Shown here piece by piece: positions 56,399 through 64,000 of a stretch of DNA of 64,000 bases. The stretch is from NCBI RefSeq assembly GCF_023197165.1, contig NZ_JALPRD010000008.1, forward strand, positions 1 through 64,000. Direction: 5' to 3'. The notes under the pieces are model-generated. The model ran no database searches, was not told where the DNA came from, and worked only from the letters and a program-made list of their open reading frames with translations. Within the stretch, counting starts at the first letter, position 1. Each line of letters begins with the position of its first letter. A program made the position numbers and the translations under genes. The stretch is from Sphingopyxis sp. MSC1_008. Lineage in GTDB: Bacteria > Pseudomonadota > Alphaproteobacteria > Sphingomonadales > Sphingomonadaceae.

Positions 56399-58252
56399 TT
56401 ACTTCGACGGACGACGTGGGCTGCGCTGGCCGAAGGGCTTGGGCTTGTAGCGTTCGTTGCCGCCGGGACCGCCGGGGCCACGCGGGCCGCGCGGACCCGA
56501 ACGATCACCAAAGCTGCGGTCGCTGCCGGGCGCGCGGCCGAGCGTGCTGCGCGGAGCGTTGTCGCGCGGACCCTTATCGCGGCGCGGCGGATAGGTCGGG
56601 CCGTCGGGCGCGGGCGTGATCGACACGCCGCTGTCATCCTCGCCATCGGCGTTGGCGCTGCGTACCACCGCTTCGGCAAAGCGATCGGCGATCGCGCGCG
56701 GGATGTTGAACATCGTTTCCTTGGGACCGATGCGGATCGCGCCGATCTCGTTCTTGCTCACATGGCCGCGGCGGCAGAGCAAAGGCAGGATCCAGCGCGG
56801 GTCGGCATTCTGGTGGCGGCCGATGTTGAGGCGGAACCAGACGCTGTCCTCGAACCCTTCGCGCTGATCGCCGCCGGGGCCGCGCTCGGGGCGTTCGAAA
56901 CGTTCGCCACGCTCGGGGCGGCCGGCACTGTCGCGACCGCGGGCGCTGTTGTCGATCAGGTCCTCGGGCGGCGGCATCAGCGCGCGGTGCGCCTGAACGA
57001 GCGACGCGGCGATATCCTCAGGGGTGCGCTCGGCCATCAGGCGCTGCGCGAGCTCGAGATCCTCGGGCTCATGCTCGACCGGCGTGAGCAATTTCTCCAT
57101 CAGCCGTTCCTGGTCGCGCTTGCGCACGTCGGCGGCGGTCGGGGCGTCCATCCATTCGGCGTTGATTCGTGCCCCGCGCAGCATGCCGTCGACGCGGCGG
57201 CGGCGCGGATAGGGGACGATGATGACCGCGGTGCCCTTTTTGCCCGCGCGGCCGGTACGGCCCGAACGGTGCTGGAGCGCTTCGGCATCGCGCGGGATTT
57301 CGACGTGGATCACCAGACTGAGCGTCGGTAGATCGATGCCGCGCGCGGCGACGTCGGTCGCGACGCAAACCTTGGCGCGGCGATCGCGCAGCGCCTGCAG
57401 CGCCGCGTTGCGCTCATTCTGGCTATGCTCGCCCGACAGCGCGACCGCGGCGAAACCGCGTTCGACCAAGCTGGCGTGGAGGCGGCGCACATTGTCGCGC
57501 GTCGCGCAGAACAGCATCGCGGTTTCGGCATCGTGCAGGCGGAGCAGGTTGACCACCGCGCCTTCGATGTCGGCGGGGGCGACGGTGACGGCCTGATAGG
57601 CGATGTCGCCATGGCCGCGATCCTGGCCGACAGTCGAAATGCGCAGCGCGTCCTTCTGGTAGCGCTTGGCGAGCTGGACGATCGGGTTGGGGATCGTCGC
57701 CGAGAATAGAAGCGTGCGGCGCGTCGCCGGGGTGCCGTCGAGGATTTCCTCGAGATCGTCGCGAAAGCCCATGTCGAGCATTTCGTCGGCTTCGTCGAGC
57801 ACGGCGACGCGCAGCGCCGACAGGTCGAGTGCGCCGCGTTCGAGGTGATCGCGCAAGCGCCCGGGGGTTCCGACGACGATCTGCACGCCCTGACCGAGCG
57901 CGCGGCGTTCCTTGCTGGCGTCCATGCCGCCGACGCAGGTGGCGATGCGCGCACCGGCCTTGGCGTAAAGCCAGCTGAGTTCGCGGCTGACCTGCAGCGC
58001 GAGTTCGCGCGTCGGCGCGACGATCAGCGCGAGCGGCGAGGTTGCGAAGGGCATACGGCCGTCTTCGAGCAGCTCGTCCCCCATTGCGAGGCCGAAAGCG
58101 ACGGTCTTGCCCGACCCGGTTTGCGCCGAGACGAGCAGGTCGCGGCCCTTGGCCTGGTCTTCGCTAACCTGCGTCTGGACGGGGGTGAGCGCTTCATAGC
58201 CGCGCGCGACAAGGGCGTCCGAAAGGACGGGGGAAAGATTTTCGAAAGGCAT
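56399..58252 (-). CDS. DEAD-box RNA helicase with C-terminal RNA-binding and RG-rich tail
   Basis: 617 residues from ATG 58252. Motifs: Q motif LTPVQTQVS, Walker A AQTGSGKT, DEAD (VLDEADEMLDMGF), SAT (LFSATIP), and HRSGRTGRAGKKG. A DbpA/CsdA-type RNA-binding domain (about 470-535, DSVWFRLNIGRHQNADPRWILPL) follows the helicase core. The C-terminus is a basic Arg/Gly/Pro-rich tail. It remodels RNA in ribosome assembly or decay; CsdA-like cold-shock roles are likely. Preceded on the coding strand by nothing close, followed by a repeat. Confidence 0.94.
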   Translation of the reverse strand: MPFENLSPVLSDALVARGYEALTPVQTQVSEDQAKGRDLLVSAQTGSGKTVAFGLAMGDELLEDGRMPFATSPLALIVAPTRELALQVSRELSWLYAKAGARIATCVGGMDASKERRALGQGVQIVVGTPGRLRDHLERGALDLSALRVAVLDEADEMLDMGFRDDLEEILDGTPATRRTLLFSATIPNPIVQLAKRYQKDALRISTVGQDRGHGDIAYQAVTVAPADIEGAVVNLLRLHDAETAMLFCATRDNVRRLHASLVERGFAAVALSGEHSQNERNAALQALRDRRAKVCVATDVAARGIDLPTLSLVIHVEIPRDAEALQHRSGRTGRAGKKGTAVIIVPYPRRRRVDGMLRGARINAEWMDAPTAADVRKRDQERLMEKLLTPVEHEPEDLELAQRLMAERTPEDIAASLVQAHRALMPPPEDLIDNSARGRDSAGRPERGERFERPERGPGGDQREGFEDSVWFRLNIGRHQNADPRWILPLLCRRGHVSKNEIGAIRIGPKETMFNIPRAIADRFAEAVVRSANADGEDDSGVSITPAPDGPTYPPRRDKGPRDNAPRSTLGRAPGSDRSFGDRSGPRGPRGPGGPGGNERYKPKPFGQRSPRRPSK

Positions 58253-58319
58253 TTTTATCTCAATAATATGGGCGGTCACCGGTGCGGTGACGGGCCGACG
58301 GAAAAGGGGCTCAATGGGC

Positions 58320-59498
58320 TTAAATCACCTGTCCGGCAGCGTGTCCGCTGGCCCAGGCCCATTGAAAATTATAGCCGCCTAACCACCCTGTGACATCTAC
58401 GGCTTCGCCGACCGCATAGAGGTTCGGGACGGTTTTGGCCATCATTGTTTGCGAGGATAGGTTTGCAGTCGAGATTCCGCCCACGGTGACCTCGGCTTTG
58501 GCGAAGCCCTCGGTGCCGTTCGGACGGAAAATCCAGCCCGTAAGCTGTGCCTCCGCATCGGCGAGTTTGCGGTCGGTCTGCGCGCCGAGTTCGCCGGGGA
58601 GCGCGAGGCGTTCGGCGAGGGTTTCGGCGAGGCGGTCGGGGAGCAGCGCGCCGAGCGCGGCGCGCAGGGTGATGCGTGGACGGGTGCGTTTGGCTTCGGT
58701 GAGCCAACCCGACGGCGTGTCGGGGAGAAGGTCGATCGTCACGGGTTCGCCGTGGCGCCAATAGCTGCTGACCTGCAGGATCGCGGGACCCGAAAGGCCG
58801 CGGTGCGTGAACAGCGCGGCCTCGCGGAAGGCGGCCTTGCCTGCGCGCGCTTCGACCGGCGCGGCTATTCCCGACAACTCGCGGAAAAGGACATCGTCGC
58901 CGCCGAGCGTCAACGGGACGAGTGCGGGGCGCGGCTCGACGACCTTGAGGCCGAACTGGCGCGCGAGGTCATAGGCGAAGCCCGTTGCACCCATCTTGGG
59001 GATCGACGGCCCGCCGGTCGCGATGACCAGCGCGGGGGCGGTGAAGCTCTGGTCGCCGAAACGGACGGTGAATTTGCCGTCGGCGTGCGTCACGTCGCTC
59101 ACCGGCTGGCCGGTGCGGACATCGACGCCGGCTTTCGCGGCTTCTTCGAGCAGCATCGCGACGATCGCTTTCGCCGATCCGTCGCAGAAAAGCTGGCCGA
59201 GCGTCTTTTCGTGATAGGCGATGCCATGACGCTCGACGAGTGCGATGAAATCGGCGGGGGTGTAGCGTGCGAGCGCCGATTTGGCGAAATGCGGGTTCGC
59301 CGAAATGAAACGGTCGGGCACGGTGTTCACATTGGTGAAGTTGCAGCGCCCGCCGCCCGAGATCAGGATTTTTTTCCCCACCGCATCGGCATGGTCGAGC
59401 AGCAGCACGCGGCGGCCGCGTGCGCCCGCGACCGCGGCGCACATCAGCCCGGCCGCGCCGGCACCCAGCACGATGGCATCGAATTCATTGGTGGACAT
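58320..59498 (-). CDS. NAD(P)/FAD-dependent oxidoreductase, HI0933/YhiN family
   Basis: 392 residues. Two-domain flavoprotein: FAD Rossmann motif DAIVLGAGAAGLMCAAVAGARGRRV, then KKILISGGGRCNFTN, and the conserved late LYAVGEAVDVTGWLGGYNFQWAWASG. These residues define the HI0933 family. Its function is not established; it may be a flavin-dependent reductase. It is located 7 nt upstream of nothing coding on its strand but 67 nt from the helicase start; the small protein at 59505 lies just upstream on the same strand. Confidence 0.9.
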   Translation of the reverse strand: MSTNEFDAIVLGAGAAGLMCAAVAGARGRRVLLLDHADAVGKKILISGGGRCNFTNVNTVPDRFISANPHFAKSALARYTPADFIALVERHGIAYHEKTLGQLFCDGSAKAIVAMLLEEAAKAGVDVRTGQPVSDVTHADGKFTVRFGDQSFTAPALVIATGGPSIPKMGATGFAYDLARQFGLKVVEPRPALVPLTLGGDDVLFRELSGIAAPVEARAGKAAFREAALFTHRGLSGPAILQVSSYWRHGEPVTIDLLPDTPSGWLTEAKRTRPRITLRAALGALLPDRLAETLAERLALPGELGAQTDRKLADAEAQLTGWIFRPNGTEGFAKAEVTVGGISTANLSSQTMMAKTVPNLYAVGEAVDVTGWLGGYNFQWAWASGHAAGQVI

Positions 59499-59504
59499 GG
59501 GGTG

Positions 59505-59684
59505 TCAGTGCAGCTTTGCGATCGAGAGGCTGTCGGCCTTGGCGCGCGCCTTCACCGATTCCTCGCTGCGCGTCAGCGCTTTCGCGATCGACTTCAGCGG
59601 CATGCCCTTCTTGGCAAGCGTGTGGAGCTTGTCGATCTCGGCCGGGGTCCACGGCTGTTTGTGGCGTTCGAACTTGTCTTTCAT
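59505..59684 (-). CDS. Small helix-turn-helix-like protein coupled to the Gre factor gene
   Basis: 59 residues, below common length cut-offs. Begins MKDKFERHKQPWTPAEIDKL, a SANT/Myb-like start, and continues with the second helix LKSIAKALTRSEESVKARA, typical of small DNA-binding or Sin3-like helical domains. Its ATG overlaps the stop of the upstream Gre-type gene as ATGA, so it is translated in tandem with it. The stop is 6 nt before the flavoprotein start, so the three genes may form an operon. A transcriptional role is inferred. Confidence 0.75.
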   Translation of the reverse strand: MKDKFERHKQPWTPAEIDKLHTLAKKGMPLKSIAKALTRSEESVKARAKADSLSIAKLH

Positions 59685-60157
59685 GCCTGCGTCTCCGGAT
59701 CGGGCTCGACCGCGAGGATCGCGATCGCATCCTCGCGGTCCTGATATTCGACACTCTCGCCGGCCTCGGCACCCATCAGCGCGCGCGCGAGCGGGGCGGA
59801 AAAGGCGATGTGGCCGCGCGCGGGGTCGGCCTCGTCGCCGCCGACGATGGTGATCGTCTTTTCGGCCTTGTTCAGCCGGTATTCCACGCGGCTGCCGATA
59901 CCGACGCTGCCATCGGCGGGCGGCGGCTGCACGTCGGCGGTCGACTGGCGCGTGTGGAAATAGCGCAGGCGGCGCTGCAATTTCTTGCGCGCGTCCTCGT
60001 CCGCGGTTTCCGCAATCTCGCCCTCAAGCCGCGCGACCTCTTCGCCGAGCAGGCGCAGCCCGCGCGGGGTCACGAGATTCGGGCCGACCGCGATGGGCAG
60101 CTCGAATTCGGGTTCCTTATGCTCGTCGTCGCTCTCGCGGCGAAAGGCTACGCTCAT
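59681..60157 (-). CDS. GreA/GreB-family transcription elongation factor
   Basis: 158 residues from ATG 60157. N-terminal coiled coil (about 28-75, GLRLLGEEVARLEGEIAETADEDARKKLQRRLRYF) and a C-terminal FKBP-like domain (about 80-158, VGIGSRVEYRLNKAEKTITIVGGDEADPARGHIAFSAPLARALMGAEAGE). This is the arrangement of Gre factors that rescue backtracked RNA polymerase through its secondary channel. The basic patch on the tip and the acidic residues of the coiled coil place it nearer GreB. First gene of a short minus-strand group, coupled to the small helix-turn-helix-like gene. Confidence 0.88.
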   Translation of the reverse strand: MSVAFRRESDDEHKEPEFELPIAVGPNLVTPRGLRLLGEEVARLEGEIAETADEDARKKLQRRLRYFHTRQSTADVQPPPADGSVGIGSRVEYRLNKAEKTITIVGGDEADPARGHIAFSAPLARALMGAEAGESVEYQDREDAIAILAVEPDPETQA

Positions 60158-60277
60158 GGTCGGTCTTTCGGTTTCGGGGAGAAATATCCTCTGGACGCCG
60201 AAGGTGGCGACAAGATGGCAGACCGCTGGACAGCGATGACCACTGTGTGTTATGCAAGCAATACACAGAGGAGATTT

Positions 60278-61033
60278 ATGATGCGGAACTGGATGATGGC
60301 GATTTTGCCGCTGGCGCTTGTGACCGGCTGTAACGGCGCGGCGCCGAGCAACGAAAAGCAGGCCGAGCGGGGCGGGCCGCCGGCCAGCGCCGGTCCGATC
60401 ACGACTCAGTCCTTCGACCTGACCGGCTTTACCGGCGTCGAGGTTGCGGGTCCCGACGACGTCACCATCCGTCAGGGCGACAGTTTCTCGATCACTGCGC
60501 GCGGCCGCAAGGAAGCGCTCGACCGGCTCGAGATCAAGCTCGACGGACCGGATCTGTCGATCGGCCGCAAGCGCGAGGGTTTCAGCTTTTCGAGCAGTGA
60601 CGAGGATGACGTCGATATCGCGATCACCCTGCCTCGGCTGAACAAGGTGCGCCTGACCGGATCGGGAACGATCGACGCCGACACGGTCGAAGGCGACGCG
60701 GTCGAGGCGGTGGTCACCGGATCGGGCGACCTCAAGGTTGCGAAGCTGACGGGCAAGCGCGCCGATATCACCGTGTCGGGTTCGGGTGATATCGAGATTG
60801 CCGGCGGCACGATCGGATCGGGCGAACTCAGCATCACCGGATCGGGCGACATCGACGCCGACGGGCTCGTCGCGACGACGCTCGAGGTGTCGGTCACCGG
60901 ATCGGGCAATGTCGACGCGCAGGCGACCGGCAAGGCCGATATTCGTATCCTGGGGTCGGGCGATGTGACGCTGGCCGGCGGCGCGACCTGTTCGACGCGG
61001 CAGATGGGTTCGGGCACCGCGACCTGCAAATGA
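60278..61033 (+). CDS. GIN-domain (DUF2807) lipoprotein
   Basis: 251 residues from ATG 60278; AGAGGAG upstream. A lipobox (ILPLALVTGC) indicates a lipid anchor. The rest is a repetitive right-handed beta-helix of DUF2807 type, marked by repeated TGSG, SGSG and GSGD turns spaced ~20 residues apart. Such head-GIN proteins are usually periplasmic or surface proteins of unknown role. It is followed after 43 nt by a second GIN-domain gene. A partial dyad (CTGTGT...ACACAG at 60243-60268) lies just upstream of the ribosome site. Confidence 0.85.
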   Translation: MMRNWMMAILPLALVTGCNGAAPSNEKQAERGGPPASAGPITTQSFDLTGFTGVEVAGPDDVTIRQGDSFSITARGRKEALDRLEIKLDGPDLSIGRKREGFSFSSSDEDDVDIAITLPRLNKVRLTGSGTIDADTVEGDAVEAVVTGSGDLKVAKLTGKRADITVSGSGDIEIAGGTIGSGELSITGSGDIDADGLVATTLEVSVTGSGNVDAQATGKADIRILGSGDVTLAGGATCSTRQMGSGTATCK

Positions 61034-61076
61034 TGCGATACTGGTGCCGCCTGCCCGAACGGGGTAAGGCGGCACC

Positions 61077-61787
61077 ATGACGCTTGCCACAAGATGCGCC
61101 GCGATCGCGGCCGCCGCCCTGCTTGCTGCCGGCCCCGCATGGGGCGCCGAAAAGCGTTATGGCCTCACCAGCTTCGAGACGATCGACGTCAGCGCCGATG
61201 TGACGGTCGAAGTCGTGACGCGGGCACCGGTCAGCGCCGTGGCGACGGGGCCGCAGGACGCGCTCGACCGGCTGAGCGTCGAAGCGCGCGACGGCAAGCT
61301 GGTGATCAGCGAGCGCCAGTTCGCGGGCGATGAGAAACGCCGCGGGCCGCGCGGGCCGGTGACGGTTCGCATCAACGCCGCCAATCTGCGCGCGGCGACG
61401 CTTTCGGGGGCGGGATCGCTGCAGATCGACAAGCTGAAAGGGCAGCGCGCGATGGTCGGGCTGCGCGGGCCCGGGCGGCTGGTCGTCGGCCAGATCAATA
61501 CCGACCGGTTGCAGGTCGCGATGATCGGAAACGGCACGATGACCCTCGGCGGCGCGGCAAAGAATGCGCAGATGACATTGTCGGGTGCGGGTGCCGTCGA
61601 CGCGGGCGCGCTGTCGGTCGACGAACTCATCAGCGACAGTGAGGGCGCGGGCGATCACATCCTGCGCGCGGTCAAGAGCGCCGCGATCACCACACGCGGG
61701 ATCGGCAAGACGGTGGTGCTCGGCAAGCCGGTCTGTACGGTACGCAATATCGGCAGCGGCTCGGTGACGTGCGGGAATGCAAAATAG
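61077..61787 (+). CDS. Secreted GIN-domain (DUF2807) protein
   Basis: 236 residues. A Sec signal (TRCAAIAAAALLAAGP) is cleaved near AWGAEK. The same beta-helix repeats as in the previous protein are visible but with weaker turn glycines (SGAGS, GPGR, GNGT, SGAGA). The two are likely an old duplication, one lipid-anchored and one soluble. Cotranscription is likely from the 43-nt gap. Function is not known; relatives are common in sphingomonads and Bacteroidetes. Confidence 0.82.
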   Translation: MTLATRCAAIAAAALLAAGPAWGAEKRYGLTSFETIDVSADVTVEVVTRAPVSAVATGPQDALDRLSVEARDGKLVISERQFAGDEKRRGPRGPVTVRINAANLRAATLSGAGSLQIDKLKGQRAMVGLRGPGRLVVGQINTDRLQVAMIGNGTMTLGGAAKNAQMTLSGAGAVDAGALSVDELISDSEGAGDHILRAVKSAAITTRGIGKTVVLGKPVCTVRNIGSGSVTCGNAK

Positions 61788-61823
61788 CCGGCAGCTAACG
61801 ACCATTAGTTGCCTATCCATCAT

Positions 61824-61896
61824 CGTCACCCCGGACTTGATCCGGGCCTGCCTTCTTGAAGGAAAAGGCGGGTCCCGGGTCAAGCCCGGGATGACG
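61824..61896. repeat. Palindromic repeat, cgtca family, copy 4
   Basis: CGTCACCCCGGACTTGATCC is inverted against GGGTCAAGCCCGGGATGACG with spacer CTGCCTTCTTGAAGG. It fills the gap between convergent genes, as does the copy at 18133. Confidence 0.88.
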
Positions 61897-61956
61897 GAAG
61901 TGGATGATCGATAAGGTCCGGTTCCCACCCCAAAGCCGACGCCGATGTCGAATAGC

Positions 61957-62760
61957 TCAATGCCCCACGGCGCCCAGCCCGTCGATCTTCTTCGACTGGC
62001 GCACGATCAGCCCCGGGAACCAGCGCGCGAGGCGGGACAGGCGCTTCGCCATCTTGCCGACCGTGGTGTGGACGCTCTTTCCATGCACCGCTTCCCACGC
62101 CGCCCCGGCGACGCGCTCGACGGGGACGATTTCGAAACCGCTGTCGGACAGGCGGGTGCGCGCGGGCTCGTTGCTGTCGGCGCTGACCTGGTCGAGCAGC
62201 GGCGTGTCGATGAAGCCCGGCATCAGCGAGCGGACCTTGATGTCATGTTTGGCGAATTCGATTTCGAGCGCTTCGGTCAGCCCGCGGACCGCGAATTTGG
62301 TCGCCGAATAGATGGCAAGGCCCGCGACGCCATAGAATCCCGACGCCGAACCGGTGTTGAGGATCGTCGATTCCGGGGTCGCGCGGAGCAGCGGCAGCGC
62401 CATATAGATGCCGTTGACGACACCGCCGAAATTGATCGCGATCAACCGGTCGGCTTCGGCCGGCGGCATATCGGCGAACTGTCCACCCGTGCCGATCCCG
62501 GCGTTGTTGAAGAGGACATCGAGGCGGCCGCCGCTTTGCTGCGCGAAAGCGTCGAGCGCTGCCTGCCACTGGTCGCGATCGCGGACATCCATCACATGGC
62601 GCGACGAGGCGCCTTCGGGAAGCAGCGCGGCGGTTTCATCGATCCCGGCGCTGTTGACGTCGGCGATGCCGACGAACCAGCCCTGCCCGGCGAAATGGCG
62701 CGCGACCGCGCGGCCGATCCCCGATCCGCCGCCGGTGATGAAAATCGCCTTTCGTGCCAT
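61957..62760 (-). CDS. SDR-family oxidoreductase
   Basis: 267 residues. Rossmann motif FITGGGSGIGRAVARHFAG, NNAG at the adenine site, and the catalytic Y-x3-K in IYSATKFAVRGLTE preceded by a Ser in NTGSASGFYG. It is unlike the SDR at 12623 in its C-terminal region, which is longer (VRQSKKIDGLG). Classical SDR, NAD(P)H-dependent; substrate unknown. Divergent from the gene at 62870, 109 nt apart. Confidence 0.9.
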   Translation of the reverse strand: MARKAIFITGGGSGIGRAVARHFAGQGWFVGIADVNSAGIDETAALLPEGASSRHVMDVRDRDQWQAALDAFAQQSGGRLDVLFNNAGIGTGGQFADMPPAEADRLIAINFGGVVNGIYMALPLLRATPESTILNTGSASGFYGVAGLAIYSATKFAVRGLTEALEIEFAKHDIKVRSLMPGFIDTPLLDQVSADSNEPARTRLSDSGFEIVPVERVAGAAWEAVHGKSVHTTVGKMAKRLSRLARWFPGLIVRQSKKIDGLGAVGH

Positions 62761-62869
62761 GGGCCCCTCCTTACATTGATGTCAGCGCGACAAGATGCGA
62801 AGTTGACGTTTCCGTCAAGCGGCAATCGCGGCTTGGCAAGGCGAAGCGCGGCTCGCTAAGAGGGCGTCG

Positions 62870-63388
62870 ATGATGACCCGCGGCCTTCGCTTTTTCCTCC
62901 TGTCGTTGCTGATGCTGTGCGCGGGCCTCACCGTCCCGGCGCGCGCCGAGGTGGTCGTGAGTTTCTACAGCCATGATTTCGGCGACCGTTTCCCGCACGC
63001 CTTTATCGTGATGAAGGGGACGCTCGACGCGACGGGCGAGGTGGTCGACGCCAATTATGGTTTCACGGCGGTTTCGGTCAGTCCGGCGATCCTTTTGGGT
63101 TCGGTGAAGGGCAAGGTGGAATCGTCCAAGCCCGATTATATTGCCAAGAGCGACCGCCAGTTCGACGTGACGGTCGACGATGCGACCTATGCGCGGGTGA
63201 TCGCGAAGGTCGCCGAATGGCGCGACCGCGAGCAGCCGAGTTACAGCCTGAACAAGCGCAACTGCGTCCATTTTGTAATGGAGTTGGCCGAAGTCGTCGG
63301 GCTCAAGGTCGACCGCAAGAGCAAATTGTTCAAGAAACCGAAGAGTTTCCTCCAAGAAGTGAAGCGGCTCAATCCGGACGTGGAATAG
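62870..63388 (+). CDS. Exported hypothetical protein, possible papain-like fold
   Basis: 172 residues. Signal peptide (RGLRFFLLSLLMLCAGLTVP) cleaved near ARAEV. The conserved-looking residues are a His in FPHAFIVMKG and a Cys-His pair in NKRNCVHFVMELAEVVG, an order (H before C, then a helix) that resembles permuted papain-like (NlpC/LRAT/PPPDE) hydrolases. A YGFTAVSVSP segment lies between. It is not assigned to any family with confidence. The next gene is 9 nt downstream, so the two may be cotranscribed. Confidence 0.6.
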   Translation: MMTRGLRFFLLSLLMLCAGLTVPARAEVVVSFYSHDFGDRFPHAFIVMKGTLDATGEVVDANYGFTAVSVSPAILLGSVKGKVESSKPDYIAKSDRQFDVTVDDATYARVIAKVAEWRDREQPSYSLNKRNCVHFVMELAEVVGLKVDRKSKLFKKPKSFLQEVKRLNPDVE

Positions 63389-63397
63389 GGGGTGACG

Positions 63398-63757
63398 ATG
63401 TTGCTGACAGTGATGATGCTGGTTCTTGCAGCGCCGGAAGTGGTGGTGCCGCCGCCGGGCGGGCTGGAGCGAGCGGGAAAGCTTACGACCAATCCCGCTT
63501 TCTGGGTGACGATGAACGATTATCCGCCACAAGCGAAGAGGAAAGGCCGGGAGGGTACAGTGGGTTTTCTGGTGCATTACGGCACGGATGGTTTGCCAAC
63601 GGGATGCGATATCGTCACGTCAAGTGGGCATGCCGATCTCGACGCGACGACGTGCCAGTTGGTGCAGAAGCGTGCGCGCTTCAGGCCCGGTCGAAACGCA
63701 CAGGGCGAAAATATCGGCGGGACCTATAGCAACCGCGTCCATTGGCGGGTTCCATAG
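63398..63757 (+). CDS. TonB C-terminal domain protein
   Basis: 119 residues from ATG 63398; a GTG at 63392 is an alternative. A short N-terminal hydrophobic segment (about 1-13) may export it or anchor it. The TonB C-terminal domain (about 40-110) shows YPPQAKRKGREGTVGFLV and QKRARFRPGRNAQG. No proline-rich periplasmic spanner or long membrane anchor exists, so it is not a normal energy transducer. It may be a secreted TonB-like binding protein. Two cysteines (GCD and TCQ) could form a disulphide. Confidence 0.82.
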   Translation: MLLTVMMLVLAAPEVVVPPPGGLERAGKLTTNPAFWVTMNDYPPQAKRKGREGTVGFLVHYGTDGLPTGCDIVTSSGHADLDATTCQLVQKRARFRPGRNAQGENIGGTYSNRVHWRVP

Positions 63758-63875
63758 GGAGCCGCGATTGACAAAGGCGGATCGGGCTGAGGGTCTGGAC
63801 GTCGCGTCGCTTTCACCCTATGTTCAGGGAACGGGGCGCAATAATCTGGGCTCCGGATGTAGTTAGGGGCGATTC

Positions 63876-64000
63876 TTGCGGCTGTTGCTGACCCTTTTGG
63901 CATTGTTGACCGGCCTGGCGACCGCCGACCGGGCCGTTGCCGCGCCTGCCGTTCCGGCGGCGATGGGGTCGCTGGTGATGTTCGCAGAAACCGCGGGCAA
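63876..64000 (+). CDS. N-terminus of an exported protein, cut by window end
   Basis: The frame opens with TTG 63876 after AGGGG (63866-63869 region) and encodes a typical Sec signal peptide, MRLLLTLLALLTGLATADRAVAA, shown here in short pieces (MRLLLTLLALLTG then LATADRAVAA), with cleavage near APAVPAAM. Only ~41 residues are inside the window, so the protein cannot be identified. The TTG start is inferred from the ribosome-binding site and the hydrophobic core. Confidence 0.55.
   Translation, partial: MRLLLTLLALLTGLATADRAVAAPAVPAAMGSLVMFAETAG

Noticed and set aside
60243-60268. Operator for the GIN-domain genes
   Set aside because: Only the outer CTGTGT and ACACAG pair cleanly; the inner part does not, so it is not claimed as a site.

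Overview
This is a high-GC window of alphaproteobacterial chromosome, most likely from a member of the Sphingomonadaceae and probably Sphingopyxis or a close relative. The evidence is the EcfG/NepR/PhyR general stress locus, an alphaproteobacterial GTTC-N7-GTTC LexA box, a TorF-type porin, GIN-domain (DUF2807) proteins, and many dispersed palindromic repeats. The repeats are cgtca-type, cccggcgaaag-type and cccctcccc-type. No rRNA, tRNA, CRISPR array, insertion sequence or prophage was seen. Most genes are chromosomal housekeeping or stress genes. Only the first ~1.7 kb looks foreign: lower GC, no recognisable families, and a decayed repeat.

Layout. 1-1723: an orphan membrane protein and gene-poor DNA. 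1724-5434 (minus): a small helix-turn-helix-like protein and a class I ribonucleotide reductase operon, nrdA then nrdB, with two NrdR-type boxes upstream. 5758-8235: an unlisted 20-residue protein with its own ribosome-binding site and terminator, then a CHASE2/EAL signalling protein. 8323-19856: acyl-CoA dehydrogenase, threonylcarbamoyl-AMP synthase, a DMT transporter, a VOC enzyme, an SDR, a thioredoxin-like protein, an acyl-CoA carboxylase beta subunit, an acyltransferase, an S41 peptidase behind a BlaI-like operator, a GNAT and a GT14 glycosyltransferase. 20050-23161: a DUF4440 protein, ispG and a porin. 23243-28215 (minus): a four-gene oxidative catabolic operon. 28275-30905: ilvA, a thioesterase and two GNAT genes, each overlapping the next by 4 nt. 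30906-37395: several small regulator-enzyme units, namely MarR/S41 peptidase with a 24-bp operator, a LuxR-type regulator behind a 16-bp palindrome, Rrf2/methyltransferase, and a frameshifted VOC gene.

37523-43088 holds a PQQ-type sugar dehydrogenase and the complete general stress response core: nepR-ecfG, a second ecfG paralogue, phyR and a GAF-PAS-HWE kinase. An EcfG-type promoter lies in front of nepR and fixes its start. 43132-48501 is a LexA-boxed DNA-repair operon: a radical SAM protein with a helix-hairpin-helix, a DUF4130-UdgX fusion, a ligase-associated exonuclease and an ATP-dependent ligase. The four genes overlap end to end, and the ligase carries an in-frame copy of a palindromic repeat. 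48728-50784: Fe superoxide dismutase and serine dehydratase. 50889-55126: a glutathione-dependent formaldehyde detoxification operon with two VOC paralogues, purU and a YbaK-type editing protein. 55207-64000: quinone oxidoreductase, a DEAD-box helicase, an HI0933-type flavoprotein, a small helix-turn-helix-like protein coupled to a Gre factor, tandem GIN-domain proteins, an SDR, a putative papain-like secreted protein, a TonB C-terminal protein and a gene cut by the window end.

The most unusual finding is a repeat family (copies at 2011, 48503 and 56261). Its conserved flanks enclose a hairpin whose stem sequence differs in every copy while remaining self-complementary. The most coherent system is the LexA-controlled UdgX repair operon.
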